A DNA stretch of 42,837 nucleotides from an uncultured Aquimarina sp. (GCA_947498595.1 CANMKX010000033.1:1-42837); one strand, 5' to 3'. Shown: positions 17,042 through 26,023, counted from the first letter of the stretch. The notes: generated by a model from the letters alone, not told the origin. Translations and numbers: made by a program.

Positions 17042-17731
17042 ATGAAAACACTTTCTTGCCTTATTGTAGACGATGAACCTCTAGCTCGTGAAGGGATTGC
17101 TGATTATTGCGTAGCCACTTCTTTTTTATCTGTTGCTAGCACTTGCAAAAATGCCTTACAAGCAGAAGCATTTTTAAAAGAAAATCCTGTAGATCTCTTG
17201 TTTTTGGATATCCAAATGCCTCGTATTTCTGGTATAGAATGGCTGAAATCTCAAGCACAAACTCCATTAACAATTATGACTACTGCTTACTCTGAGTATG
17301 CTCTTGAAAGTTTTAACTACAATGTTGTTGATTACCTGGTTAAGCCTATTTCGTTTGAGCGTTTTACACAAGCTGCAGAAAAAGCAAAACGATTACTCCC
17401 GTCTATCAATACAGTACCGTATCTTTTTATTAAAGACACCAAAGGAACTCATAGAATTTGTGTGGATCATATTTTGTTTATTGAAGCACAACAGAATTAC
17501 GTAAAAATAGTGACTACTGATGCTAATTATATTACACATAGTACCCTTAAAACAATGAAACAATCTTTGCCAGAATCCTCCTTTATACAAACTCATAAAT
17601 CATTTCTTGTAGCACTTGATAAAATTGAAAAAATCATAGCCCATCAGATACATATTAGTACACACCAACTTCCTTTAAGCACACGTTTAAAAAAAGAAGT
17701 TCTAGAACGAGTTTCTGTTTTAAAGAAATAG
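17042..17731 (+). CDS. LytTR-family response regulator
   Basis: The ATG at 17042 (4 nt after the kinase stop) gives the classical start MKTLSCLIVDDEPLAREGI; an upstream TTG at 17027 would overlap the kinase. The receiver domain has the acidic pair Asp10/Asp11, phospho-acceptor Asp56 in LFLDIQMP, and the conserved switch Thr (MTTAY) and Lys (YLVKPISF). The C-terminal ~100 residues form a LytTR DNA-binding domain (HRICVDHILFIEAQQNYVKI, QTHKSFLVALDKI). Such domains bind direct repeats two helical turns apart; the 21-bp array at 13320-13375 upstream of this operon is the obvious candidate target. Partner kinase is the adjacent LytS-type protein. Confidence 0.93.
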   Translation: MKTLSCLIVDDEPLAREGIADYCVATSFLSVASTCKNALQAEAFLKENPVDLLFLDIQMPRISGIEWLKSQAQTPLTIMTTAYSEYALESFNYNVVDYLVKPISFERFTQAAEKAKRLLPSINTVPYLFIKDTKGTHRICVDHILFIEAQQNYVKIVTTDANYITHSTLKTMKQSLPESSFIQTHKSFLVALDKIEKIIAHQIHISTHQLPLSTRLKKEVLERVSVLKK

Positions 17732-17800
17732 AAATAACTTTGCTTGACCATTTTAATATGTGTATGATATTACTAATAGATTCGATCATTAATCTCTTTT

Positions 17801-18298
17801 ATGATGAAATTAAAACTCTCAATACTTTTCTTTATTTTTATAAGTTGTACTGCTATTTCTCAATCTTTTACATCTTCATATCAATTACAACAAGATTTAA
17901 GAACTGCTTATCAAAAAGCTCTTTCCAAAACTACAGCGTATAATACAAAACGTGCAATCACTTCTAATAAAGATTTTATCGAATATTGGACAATAATAGA
18001 TGCTTCTTTTACCGAAAAAATTATAAAGATTTCCTATTATCACGATTCCGAATTTATCCAAGAGAATTACTATTATGATAAAGAAAAATTAGTCTATAGT
18101 ACCAAATCAATTGCATATATCCCAGATAATTCTTTTGCCCAATCCAATCAAAAATGTGAGTATTTTTTAAAACAACAATCCTTAATCGCTGTAGTTCCAT
18201 TAGGTCAAGAAAAAGTTATCGGAAATCGTTGGAGTGCTAATACTGTTCAGATAAGATTCAACAACAGATTAAAACAACTTAAAAAAATCAATCCTTAA
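17801..18298 (+). CDS. Small exported protein of unknown function
   Basis: The 165-aa product has a signal peptide (MMKLKLSILFFIFISCTAIS followed by QS). The Cys at position 16 sits in an ISC-type context, but cleavage at AIS-QS (signal peptidase I) is equally plausible. The mature part is rich in Tyr, Ser and Lys, with FIEYWTIIDASFTEKIIKIS and NRWSANTVQIRFNNRLKQL. No family is recognised. It begins 69 nt after the LytTR regulator on the same strand, without a visible terminator between them, so it may be the last member of that unit. A second ATG three bases later is an equally good start. Confidence 0.65.
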   Translation: MMKLKLSILFFIFISCTAISQSFTSSYQLQQDLRTAYQKALSKTTAYNTKRAITSNKDFIEYWTIIDASFTEKIIKISYYHDSEFIQENYYYDKEKLVYSTKSIAYIPDNSFAQSNQKCEYFLKQQSLIAVVPLGQEKVIGNRWSANTVQIRFNNRLKQLKKINP

Positions 18299-18444
18299 AC
18301 TCATTAATTCAACAGCTTAATAAAGTTATCTTTGTTACGTTCTCCATATAGTATCATACTTATAAAGAATGTTTTCTATAATTAAAAGAATAGTCATTTG
18401 TCTAATATTGTCGTTTAAATAAATCATACTCTTCTTTAATTCTA

Positions 18445-18452
18445 TACCTTTG
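18445..18452 (+). promoter_or_regulatory. Putative -7 element for the 18481 lipoprotein gene
   Basis: TACCTTTG matches the Bacteroidota TAnnTTTG consensus exactly and lies 28 nt before the ATG. No TTG is found at the ideal -33 distance, so the call is tentative. Confidence 0.4.
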
Positions 18453-18480
18453 ACTGTACCATCTATCAAAAACAATCAAT

Positions 18481-19788
18481 ATGCTATATCGTCTTTTTTT
18501 TATTCTCATTTTCTTTGCTATAATCGCTTGCACTGGTGAAAAAACGGATCAAACTTTATTAGAGAATGATAAAATCAAATTGATTGAGAATTTAGATTCT
18601 CATAAAGTTTTAGTTTACAAGTTTGCTAAAATTTCTTTGCGCTCTATTGTTGCTGATCCTAATACTATCCCTAGCGATTATCAGATTTTTAATGATCGAA
18701 TGCGCTCTGTATCTACTAAAATCATGAAATATAATACTGGAGAATCACTTTCTGTATTGGATTATATCGCTATTTATAAAGATTATAACGCCATGCATTC
18801 TTTTCTTGCGGCAGCTGACGAAGATATTTTTCCTACTACCATAGAAGCATTAAACTATTTCTTAGAGGATTCTTTAACTCCTAAAAAACCATTATTAAAA
18901 GGTAATGCCAAACGAATAGCCCAGAACAAAGAACATGCAGCATTGAGTGCTATTGTTCTTTTAAGTAAAGATTTAGGAAAAGAAATTTCTTTATACGAAT
19001 GTGCTAAAACGAATCCAAAAACACTAGCTGACGGAGAGTTAAAAGCATTGCTTCAATACATAAGAGGTTTTATTTTTTTTGAAAAAGGATTGTATTATTT
19101 ATCTGAAGATGAGATTTCTCACAATATCAAATGGCTAGATGCTAATCCTGATGTAGCGTTACCTGCTATGCGTTCTTTTTTCTCATGGCAATCATTAAAC
19201 GATCAACAAACACATACTGCTTTTCATGGTTTACAATACCTCTTTAGAGGATTTGATCGCATTATGATGAAACGAGATATAGATCAAGAAAGAGCTTTAA
19301 ATGATTTTCAAGTATTTCTAGATGATTCTAAAAAACTAGGGCTTGAAAACGAAATTATTTGGGCTATAGAAACGTTTTTATATATCAAAAATGAAGATAC
19401 GAATAAAGCAATCAACTCTTTACAAAAATTAAAAACAAGTAATTTATTATCTTCTTCAGAAAAAAAATCTATAGAGCAATCCATTGAATACCTTCAAAAT
19501 AGAGATAGTGAAGCATTACTTAACGATGCTTATGATAAGTATTTTTTGAGCAAAATTACTGCAAAATATATGTACCGTCTTTTTTCTAAAATTGATTGGA
19601 AACAAATAATGCAAGAACAAGAAATTCCGCATGCAGATGAAATTCTCTTAATGTTAAACAAATTCCAATCTTTTATGATCGAAATGGAAAAATACAATAG
19701 CAGCGAATCTATCGAAGAGATTAGTAATTCTTTAAAAGAAGAAAGTGGCAAGCTTTGGGAAAAAGGGAAAAAACTTTGGGAGAACTAA
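18481..19788 (+). CDS. Lipoprotein of unknown function, all-helical (possible TPR-like)
   Basis: The N-terminus MLYRLFFILIFFAIIACTGE is a lipoprotein signal with the lipobox IIAC (Cys17). The mature ~418 residues look almost entirely alpha-helical, with amphipathic pairs such as NEIIWAIETFLYIKNEDTNK and INSLQKLKTSNLLSSSEKKS, reminiscent of tetratricopeptide-type solenoids, though no strict TPR consensus is present. The end is strongly charged (ESGKLWEKGKKLWEN). It is likely anchored in the outer or inner membrane, facing the periplasm. It lies 38 nt before the HAD hydrolase on the same strand and has its own -7 element. The role is unknown. Confidence 0.7.
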   Translation: MLYRLFFILIFFAIIACTGEKTDQTLLENDKIKLIENLDSHKVLVYKFAKISLRSIVADPNTIPSDYQIFNDRMRSVSTKIMKYNTGESLSVLDYIAIYKDYNAMHSFLAAADEDIFPTTIEALNYFLEDSLTPKKPLLKGNAKRIAQNKEHAALSAIVLLSKDLGKEISLYECAKTNPKTLADGELKALLQYIRGFIFFEKGLYYLSEDEISHNIKWLDANPDVALPAMRSFFSWQSLNDQQTHTAFHGLQYLFRGFDRIMMKRDIDQERALNDFQVFLDDSKKLGLENEIIWAIETFLYIKNEDTNKAINSLQKLKTSNLLSSSEKKSIEQSIEYLQNRDSEALLNDAYDKYFLSKITAKYMYRLFSKIDWKQIMQEQEIPHADEILLMLNKFQSFMIEMEKYNSSESIEEISNSLKEESGKLWEKGKKLWEN

Positions 19789-19826
19789 ACTTTTAGTATC
19801 TTAGAACACTAATTAATTGTATTCTT

Positions 19827-20519
19827 ATGAACAAGATCAAAGTCATTGCTTTTGATGCTGATGATACCTTATGGGTGAATGAACCATTATTTCAAAATGT
19901 TGAGCACAAATTTTGTGATATGCTTGAAGATTTTCTACCGCATCATTCTTTATCCAAAGAATTGTTTAGTGTAGAAATTCAAAACCTAAAACATTATGGA
20001 TACGGTGTAAAAGGGTATATTTTATCTATGATTGAGGCTGCAATTACAATTTCTGGACGTACTCTTAGTATTGAAGCTGTAGAAAAAATCATTGCATTGG
20101 GTAAAGAGATGATCAATGCTCCTGTAGAACTTATTGATGGTGTTGAAGATGTTTTAAAAGCTTTGCAAGGAAAATATCGTTTAGTCGTTGCCACTAAAGG
20201 AGATTTATTAGATCAAGAACGTAAATTAATTAAATCTGGCTTGGCAAAATATTTTCACCATACTGAAATAGTTTCTGAAAAAAACGAAACTGAATACACC
20301 AAATTAATAAAACATCTAGACATTCCTCCAAGTGAGTTTTTGATGATTGGTAATTCTCTTAAATCCGACATTGTTCCTGTATTAAATATAGGTGCTCATG
20401 CATTTCATGTACCTTTTCATACTACTTGGGAGCACGAAAAAGTGCATCATAAAATTGAACATCCAAAATTTAAAGAATTAAATAAAATTAATGAAGTTTT
20501 AGACTTCGTTAAATTTTAA
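19827..20519 (+). CDS. HAD superfamily phosphatase-like hydrolase
   Basis: The 230-aa protein has the HAD motifs in order: motif I FDADDTLW with nucleophile Asp10 and acid/base Asp12, a helical cap (about 20-95), motif II LVVATKG, motif III Lys in the NETEYTKLIKHL region, and motif IV MIGNSLKSDIVPVLNIGAHA. The cap arrangement suits small phosphorylated metabolites; the actual substrate is unknown. It is cytoplasmic, with no signal peptide. It is probably co-transcribed with the upstream lipoprotein gene, and a hairpin terminator follows at 20530. Confidence 0.88.
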   Translation: MNKIKVIAFDADDTLWVNEPLFQNVEHKFCDMLEDFLPHHSLSKELFSVEIQNLKHYGYGVKGYILSMIEAAITISGRTLSIEAVEKIIALGKEMINAPVELIDGVEDVLKALQGKYRLVVATKGDLLDQERKLIKSGLAKYFHHTEIVSEKNETEYTKLIKHLDIPPSEFLMIGNSLKSDIVPVLNIGAHAFHVPFHTTWEHEKVHHKIEHPKFKELNKINEVLDFVKF

Positions 20520-20529
20520 CCATAAAATC

Positions 20530-20586
20530 AAAAGCTTCATTAACAAACGCTTAAAACATTTTGTTTGATAAAAAAATGAAGTTTTT
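20530..20586 (+). terminator. Hairpin terminator of the HAD hydrolase gene
   Basis: A 12-bp stem with one G-U pair (arms 20530-20541 and 20575-20586) encloses a second small stem (CAAA/TTTG) and ends in a T run. It starts 10 nt after the HAD stop codon. Confidence 0.6.
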
Positions 20587-20783
20587 GAATTTTGAATAAT
20601 TACTTTCTTTTAATATTTCATTTTTAATTGCAACGTATGTTTTTTAGTACTACTACATTTAAGTATTTCAGAAAAAACATCTTAAAAACCTCTCTTTTAT
20701 AGTAATAAAAATCGATTCTATTTTCTATAATCATGGAGTCTTATCCATTAAATATTTTTATAAAAAGTACCTTTATTTATAAA

Positions 20784-20811
20784 TTGTGATACCACTATTT
20801 TATTATTTTTG
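20784..20811 (+). promoter_or_regulatory. Bacteroidota-type promoter of the Crp/Fnr regulator
   Basis: TTG (20784-20786), 17 nt, then TATTTTTG (20804-20811), an exact TAnnTTTG. Transcription would begin near 20818, giving a leader of only about 11 nt. Confidence 0.55.
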
Positions 20812-20828
20812 CCAGAGCAATATTTGAT

Positions 20829-21461
20829 ATGGACACGCTACATGCTTTTTTTAAACATCTTCATATTCGTGAAGAAGAATTACAACAAGAAATTCGTAAA
20901 CAATCTACAATTACCACTCACCTCAAAGGAGATTATCTGATTAAAGTAGATGAATATATTAAGGTTCTTAAAATTGTACTAAAAGGAAAAGTAAGGGTTT
21001 ATCAAGAAAGTGAAGATCGAGAAATACTGATATATTATCTCAATGATATGGAAACATGTACGCTTTCACTTTCTGCTTGTTTTGATGATTGTCAAAGTAA
21101 TGTAAACGCCATTGTAGAAGGAGAAGAAGCTTTGATTTTAAACATTCCTGTAAGATATGTTAATGATTGGTGCTACAAATACAAATCATGGAACCATTTT
21201 ACGATAAAAACCTTTAGGGAAAGTTATACTTTATTAATGCAAAATTATGCCACATTAGCTTTTAAAACTTTAAAAGAACGTATTCTTGAATATTTACTTA
21301 AAGAAGCTACTGACCAAAATCATTGTACTTTACAAATGTCTCATCAACAAATCGCTAATGAATTTGGTACTACTAGAGAAGTAGTTTCTAGATTATTAAA
21401 GAAATTAGAAAAAGAAAAATTACTGAATTTAGGTCAAAAATTTATACAAGTCATTCGATAA
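20829..21461 (+). CDS. Crp/Fnr family transcriptional regulator
   Basis: The 210-aa protein has an N-terminal cyclic-nucleotide-binding-like beta-roll (about 20-130; LKIVLKGKVRVYQESEDREILIYYL) and a C-terminal winged helix-turn-helix (about 150-210; LQMSHQQIANEFGTTREVVSRLLKKLEKEKLL). The roll lacks the GE..L...RsA phosphate cassette needed for cAMP binding, so the ligand is probably different or absent. Cysteines cluster at TCTLSLSACFDDC, which could serve redox or metal sensing (inference). It is first in a same-strand group with an isochorismatase-family hydrolase and a lipoprotein; regulation of these neighbours is the simplest guess. Confidence 0.88.
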   Translation: MDTLHAFFKHLHIREEELQQEIRKQSTITTHLKGDYLIKVDEYIKVLKIVLKGKVRVYQESEDREILIYYLNDMETCTLSLSACFDDCQSNVNAIVEGEEALILNIPVRYVNDWCYKYKSWNHFTIKTFRESYTLLMQNYATLAFKTLKERILEYLLKEATDQNHCTLQMSHQQIANEFGTTREVVSRLLKKLEKEKLLNLGQKFIQVIR

Positions 21462-21509
21462 AAAAACAGCTTGTGCTAAATGTCACAGGTTTTTAAATTC
21501 TTCAAGTTA

Positions 21510-21517
21510 TAGCTTTG
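21510..21517 (+). promoter_or_regulatory. Putative -7 element of the isochorismatase-family gene
   Basis: TAGCTTTG matches TAnnTTTG exactly, 26 nt before the ATG. A good -33 TTG is not visible, as expected if an activator such as the adjacent Crp/Fnr protein is needed. Confidence 0.4.
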
Positions 21518-21543
21518 CATCATTATTAATATGAAAAATTAAA

Positions 21544-22092
21544 ATGATGAATCACAACACTGCGCTAATTGTAATCGATTTACAAAATGATTACTACGAA
21601 GGAGGAAAAAACACATTGACCAACATAGAAGAAGCTACAAAAAAAGCTTTAGTTCTTTTAGAAAAATTTAGAGCTGAAAAACTTCCTCTATTTCACGTAC
21701 AGCACATATTTCCTACAGAAGATGCTCCTTTCTTTTCTGCCAACTCTACTGGTGCAGAAATTAGAGAAACTGTAAAACCTCTAATTGACGAAAAGGTTAT
21801 CATCAAGCAAAAAATTAATGCTTTTGAAGGAACAACTCTACTTAATGATTTAAGAAAATTAGGAATTACAGATCTTATCATTTGTGGAGCGATGAGTCAT
21901 ATGTGTGTTGAGGGTACTACTCGTGCTGCCTCAGATTATGGATTCAATTGTACTGTTGCAGAAGATGCATGTGCTACATTAGATCTAGAATTTAATGGTA
22001 CTACTGTACCTGCTGCTCAAGTTCATGCCACAGCAATGGCTGCTTTATCTTTTGCTTACGCTAAAGTTACTACAACTACGGATTTAATTTAA
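21544..22092 (+). CDS. Cysteine hydrolase, isochorismatase family
   Basis: The 182-aa product is a full-length isochorismatase-fold hydrolase. The catalytic triad is visible: Asp12 in LIVIDLQNDYYEGG, Lys in the VIIKQKINAFEGT segment (Lys90), and Cys121 in CGAMSHMCVEGTTRAA. The conserved cis-peptide region precedes the Cys. This family includes nicotinamidases, ureido and carbamoyl hydrolases and many enzymes of unknown substrate; there is no metal-site signature of nicotinamidase here. It is cytoplasmic. A Crp/Fnr regulator lies 82 nt upstream, and a double SnoaL-like lipoprotein follows after 27 nt, probably on the same transcript. Confidence 0.9.
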   Translation: MMNHNTALIVIDLQNDYYEGGKNTLTNIEEATKKALVLLEKFRAEKLPLFHVQHIFPTEDAPFFSANSTGAEIRETVKPLIDEKVIIKQKINAFEGTTLLNDLRKLGITDLIICGAMSHMCVEGTTRAASDYGFNCTVAEDACATLDLEFNGTTVPAAQVHATAMAALSFAYAKVTTTTDLI

Positions 22093-22119
22093 TATTTTTT
22101 ATAACTGCAAAAACACATC

Positions 22120-23016
22120 ATGAAATTACAATCTATTATCGTACTTTTTTTTAGTACTATCATTTTATTCTCTTGTACCTCAACTCAACAAGAAACATCT
22201 CCAGAAAAAGCTGTAACAAAGCAATCGTATATAGACCATACTCCTACGGCTCATCATAAAGTTGCTCTAGAAGTATTAAAAGCTAGTAAGGATTGGATTA
22301 TTGCTTTTAATAAAGGAGATGCTGATTATTGTGTTGCAGGATATCAAAAAGATGCAATCATGCGTGCTACTCCTTTCGGTATTAGTAAAAATGCAACTGA
22401 AATAGGAAATTTCTGGAAACCATTTATCGCTTCTGGTGCTACTAATCTTATTTATACAAACGTAAGCGTTGAAGTAGTAAATGCAACTACAGTTTTATTA
22501 TCTGCTAACTGGAGTATGAACGTAGGAGAAGGTGTTATTTATCAAGAAAAATGGGTAAAAGACGCTTCTGAATGGAAACTTGCATACGATGATTTTCAAG
22601 TGTTACATAAATATGAAACTCCTAAAGAAAATACAGCAAATCCTATTGCTAGTCATTTAATTCTAGAAGAAGTAATTAAAACTTCAATGGATTGGACTAA
22701 TGGGTTTAATCAGAAAAAAGGAGCTATCTGTGGTCAAGGTTACACAACAGATGCTATCATGAATGCTGTTCCTTTTGCTAATCTAAACGACCAAAAATCT
22801 ATTACTAGTTTTTGGACAAAGTTGATTGCTGATGGTGCTACCAACTTAACTTATCACAATCCAACATTTGAAGTTATTACAGCTACTACTGTAAAATTAA
22901 ATGCTAATTGGTCTATGAACATTGGTGAAGGTAAAATCTATCAAGAAAAATGGATAAATAAAGATGGTAAATGGTTACTTGATTATGATGAGTTTGAAGT
23001 TTTAAAGAAATATTAA
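22120..23016 (+). CDS. Lipoprotein with two tandem SnoaL/DUF4440-like domains
   Basis: The N-terminus MKLQSIIVLFFSTIILFSCT is a lipoprotein signal (Cys19). Two homologous domains of about 115 residues follow (about 50-165 and 183-298). Both contain the order DW..FN, DAIM.A.PF, FW..IA.GATNL, and a shared block NWSMN.GEG.IYQEKW (130-145 and 263-278). The fold is the NTF2/SnoaL-like cone, often a small-molecule binding or isomerase scaffold. The two halves are similar but clearly diverged, so the duplication is old. It follows the isochorismatase-family gene by 27 nt and is the last gene before a bidirectional terminator. Ligand and activity are unknown. Confidence 0.8.
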   Translation: MKLQSIIVLFFSTIILFSCTSTQQETSPEKAVTKQSYIDHTPTAHHKVALEVLKASKDWIIAFNKGDADYCVAGYQKDAIMRATPFGISKNATEIGNFWKPFIASGATNLIYTNVSVEVVNATTVLLSANWSMNVGEGVIYQEKWVKDASEWKLAYDDFQVLHKYETPKENTANPIASHLILEEVIKTSMDWTNGFNQKKGAICGQGYTTDAIMNAVPFANLNDQKSITSFWTKLIADGATNLTYHNPTFEVITATTVKLNANWSMNIGEGKIYQEKWINKDGKWLLDYDEFEVLKKY

Positions 23017-23033
23017 TTTCATTCAAATTTTAT

Positions 23034-23068
23034 AAACTCCCAAAAATCGCAACACTTTTGGGAGTTTT
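23034..23068. terminator. Bidirectional terminator between convergent genes
   Basis: Perfect 12-bp stem AAACTCCCAAAA (23034-23045) / TTTTGGGAGTTT (23056-23067), T-rich on both sides. It serves the SnoaL lipoprotein (+) and the beta-helix gene (-). Confidence 0.85.
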
Positions 23069-23074
23069 ATCTTT

Positions 23075-26023
23075 CTATTTTTTTATAATTTTTTGTACTG
23101 ATATAATTTCTTTATCAACTCTTAAACGTATTATATACATACCACTACTAATAGCATTAGTGGCTATTCTTTGATGTTGATTGGTTATATCTCCTGATGT
23201 AACAATTTTTCCTCTAAGATCAAAAATTTCATATTGCATTTCTTTTCTTAACACTGTATTCATATTCAAATAATTTTCAAACACTGTTGGATATATAATC
23301 ATTGTTTTATCTACAGTTTCATTATTTTTTATATTACTTTGAGAACTAACAAATTCAAAAGCTCCAATATCAGGTGTGCCTCCTACAACTCTAGGGTTTC
23401 CTATAACATCAATACTTCCTATAGCTATAATTCCTTGATTTATTACTGGAGATTGTGCTGTGAGATTAAAATTCTCTGTTCCTATATCTTCAAGGTATAA
23501 ATTTGTAACATCCAATGTTTCATTATTATTAGTTATAGTAAACATTGCTTGTTGGTTAATTTTCACAAAAGGAAAACTTGTACTCGTAAGTGTTTTATTT
23601 GGCTCACTAAAAACATTATTACTAACGATACAATTTTCGGTTGCTTGATTTCCTGTAACGACATGTATACTTGCATTGCTTGATGCTATCACTGTATTAT
23701 ATTGAATATCTATAGCATTTCCAAGCATGTTACCATTAGCGTTTTGAAAAGGAAATTTGATAGCACTATAGTTTCCTCTAGTTCCTGTATTATAAAATAC
23801 ATTATTATATAATTTAGCGCTTCCACTTCCTGTATTTCTAAATCCTTCTTTTCCTGTATGCTTTATAATATTTCTTTCTAATTTTATTTCAGAATGAGTT
23901 CCTGGGTAGACTCCTACTCCATGGATTTTGGTTAATTTATTATCTTCAATTACAGTATTAACACTACCGTAAATATTGATTCCATCACCTCCATAAATAG
24001 TATCTAATACTACATTCTTAATTTTAAAATTAGTAATTGCATAAGGATATAACGTATCCCCATTAGTCACTTTTCCTAATTGATATCTTGGATGTCCAAT
24101 TTGGATTCCTCTTTTACTATTTCTTATTTCTATATCATGTATTGTACTATTCTCCAAGGTAAAATGTCCTTTATTAGCGCTTAAGTCATGTCGAGGGTCA
24201 TCTTTACTATAAATTCCATAATTACCCGCATTGATAATTTGGACATGGTCTATCTCAAAATGATTACTTAATTCATTAACAGAAAGCGCATTTGAATTTG
24301 CATCAATAACCTGAAAACCATAATTCTCACTTGTAATTCCTGTTCCTGTAAAGCGTATATTAGTAACTGCATCAATATCTATACTTCCTCCGTTTTTAAT
24401 AGTTACTACTGATCCACAGTTGGTAATTGTTATAGATTCATTAGAGGTGCCGTGTACATTTTTTAATGCTAATTTATCTCGCTCTCCTCCTTCTATACAA
24501 ATAGTTTCTCCTGGTAAAAAATTATATCGATCTCCATCGATTGTATCAATTCCGTATGGAATTACATGATCACAATTACATGCGTTTTCTGGAAAATCGT
24601 CCAATATTATTGCTTGATTTGTATTTTCAAACGCACCAATATCAAATCCATTACCATGTATTCGTGATTGGTATTTAAAATCATATTCAATTGTAGTATC
24701 AACTCCTGCATCTGTCAAGAAAGACATAGGATTTAAACTGTAATCATCTTGAGTTATATCTTTAAATTTAACTACAGCTAAGTCATTTCCATAATAATTT
24801 TTTTGTTGTACAACGTTTTTAGGATATGCTATATAAAATGCCGCATTGTATCTTGCTGTTGAAAAATTCCCTCCAGCTTGCATCACTACATTATTCTTTA
24901 TTTCATGGTTTGGTACTTTATCTCCATACATATAGACCCCATTTGCTCTTGGATTTATAATCGTATTATTTATGATTTTATAATGATGTCCGTTTTTAAA
25001 ATTATTATCATGCATATTAATCCCTGAAGGTGGATTAAATCCTCCCCAGTTTTCATCAGTTAATGGATTATTTATTCCTGCATTAATAATAACATTATTC
25101 GCTATAATAGTATTCTCATGTGCAGTGATAGTGAGTCCATGACCAAATCCATCTTTAATAAAATTATTTCTAAAAACCCCAGCACAACCTTGTCCTAATT
25201 GGACTGCATTTTGGTGCGAGTTTAAATGTGCAGTAGCATAGTTACGAATATCATTATCATAAATTTCATAATTACGAACGCATCCTATCTGAATTCCTTC
25301 TCTACCCGTATTGTAAATTTTATTATTCCATATTTTGAGATCTAAGATTTCGTGAGGTAATACCATTGTTTCTTTTCCATTATCTACATTATTATCGCAA
25401 TCTCGTCCTACAGCATTGTAAGTAGAATATCCCAAATACATAGCTTCTCCACCTGTATTATAAATCTCATTATCATGTATATTAATATAATCAATTACAA
25501 AATTACCTCGTTGTGTATTGATGTCACAAGTAGGATCTGTTTTAATCATAATCCCAGCAAAATCGACGTCGTGGATTTTTAAATGGTCAATTTCAATGTT
25601 TTTACAAAAACTTCCCATACCGACTCCGTTTCCAACACTCGATGGATCGGGACTTCTTACCTCTATTCCATATTCGATAGATGAATCCCCTGTTCCTGTA
25701 AGATGTATATAACTTGAATGTCTAAAAGAAAACGTAAAATAACTTCCTCCATCAATAATTACTTGTCCTCCACAATTGATTATCGTAATAGGATTTGTTG
25801 CAGTCCCATTAAAGTTTTTCATGACCAAAGAGGGATAATTTCCTGCTTCTAGATATACAGTATCACCAGGTTGTACTCCCATTTTTGCTCCATCAGCAAC
25901 TTTAGTATTTTCTAATATTAAATGAGTTTTTATACTATTTGCACAAGATACATTACTTGTTTTTATTGCTCCATTTACAAGCGTTAACTTTAAGATAAGA
26001 ATTAATAATAATGTTTGTTTCAT
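23075..26023 (-). CDS. Secreted double right-handed beta-helix protein with T9SS sorting domain
   Basis: The 982-aa protein has a signal peptide (MKQTLLLILILKLTLVNGA), then two long parallel beta-helix regions (about 30-480 and 490-890). Each starts with a similar cap: PGDTVYLEAGNYPSLVMKNF and PGETICIEGGERDKLALKNV, both followed by ITI.NCG. Helix rungs show the usual Asn/Ile/Gly pattern (IEIDHLKIHDVDFAGIMI; NKIYNTGREGIQIG). Such folds bind or cleave polysaccharides (PL6-like, DUF1565-type), but no catalytic set was confirmed. A DIGAFE motif ends each helix. The last ~75 residues (IIYPTVFENYLN to the end IISVQKIIKK) are a type A C-terminal T9SS sorting domain. The protein is therefore exported across the outer membrane and probably attached to the cell surface. 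The gene is monocistronic. Confidence 0.87.
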   Translation of the reverse strand: MKQTLLLILILKLTLVNGAIKTSNVSCANSIKTHLILENTKVADGAKMGVQPGDTVYLEAGNYPSLVMKNFNGTATNPITIINCGGQVIIDGGSYFTFSFRHSSYIHLTGTGDSSIEYGIEVRSPDPSSVGNGVGMGSFCKNIEIDHLKIHDVDFAGIMIKTDPTCDINTQRGNFVIDYINIHDNEIYNTGGEAMYLGYSTYNAVGRDCDNNVDNGKETMVLPHEILDLKIWNNKIYNTGREGIQIGCVRNYEIYDNDIRNYATAHLNSHQNAVQLGQGCAGVFRNNFIKDGFGHGLTITAHENTIIANNVIINAGINNPLTDENWGGFNPPSGINMHDNNFKNGHHYKIINNTIINPRANGVYMYGDKVPNHEIKNNVVMQAGGNFSTARYNAAFYIAYPKNVVQQKNYYGNDLAVVKFKDITQDDYSLNPMSFLTDAGVDTTIEYDFKYQSRIHGNGFDIGAFENTNQAIILDDFPENACNCDHVIPYGIDTIDGDRYNFLPGETICIEGGERDKLALKNVHGTSNESITITNCGSVVTIKNGGSIDIDAVTNIRFTGTGITSENYGFQVIDANSNALSVNELSNHFEIDHVQIINAGNYGIYSKDDPRHDLSANKGHFTLENSTIHDIEIRNSKRGIQIGHPRYQLGKVTNGDTLYPYAITNFKIKNVVLDTIYGGDGINIYGSVNTVIEDNKLTKIHGVGVYPGTHSEIKLERNIIKHTGKEGFRNTGSGSAKLYNNVFYNTGTRGNYSAIKFPFQNANGNMLGNAIDIQYNTVIASSNASIHVVTGNQATENCIVSNNVFSEPNKTLTSTSFPFVKINQQAMFTITNNNETLDVTNLYLEDIGTENFNLTAQSPVINQGIIAIGSIDVIGNPRVVGGTPDIGAFEFVSSQSNIKNNETVDKTMIIYPTVFENYLNMNTVLRKEMQYEIFDLRGKIVTSGDITNQHQRIATNAISSGMYIIRLRVDKEIISVQKIIKK

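Larger units (their letters stand above)
20520..20828. other. 309-bp intergenic region between HAD and Crp/Fnr genes
   Basis: No gene is seen. It holds the HAD-gene terminator (20530-20586) at its left end and the promoter of the Crp/Fnr regulator (20784-20811) at its right end. Nothing else is recognised in between. Confidence 0.6.

Noticed and set aside
17740..17943. Open frame of 67 codons overlapping the start of the 17801 exported protein
   Set aside because: It is in another frame over a gene with a clear signal peptide; its product is low-complexity Phe/Tyr/Ile and has no start context.
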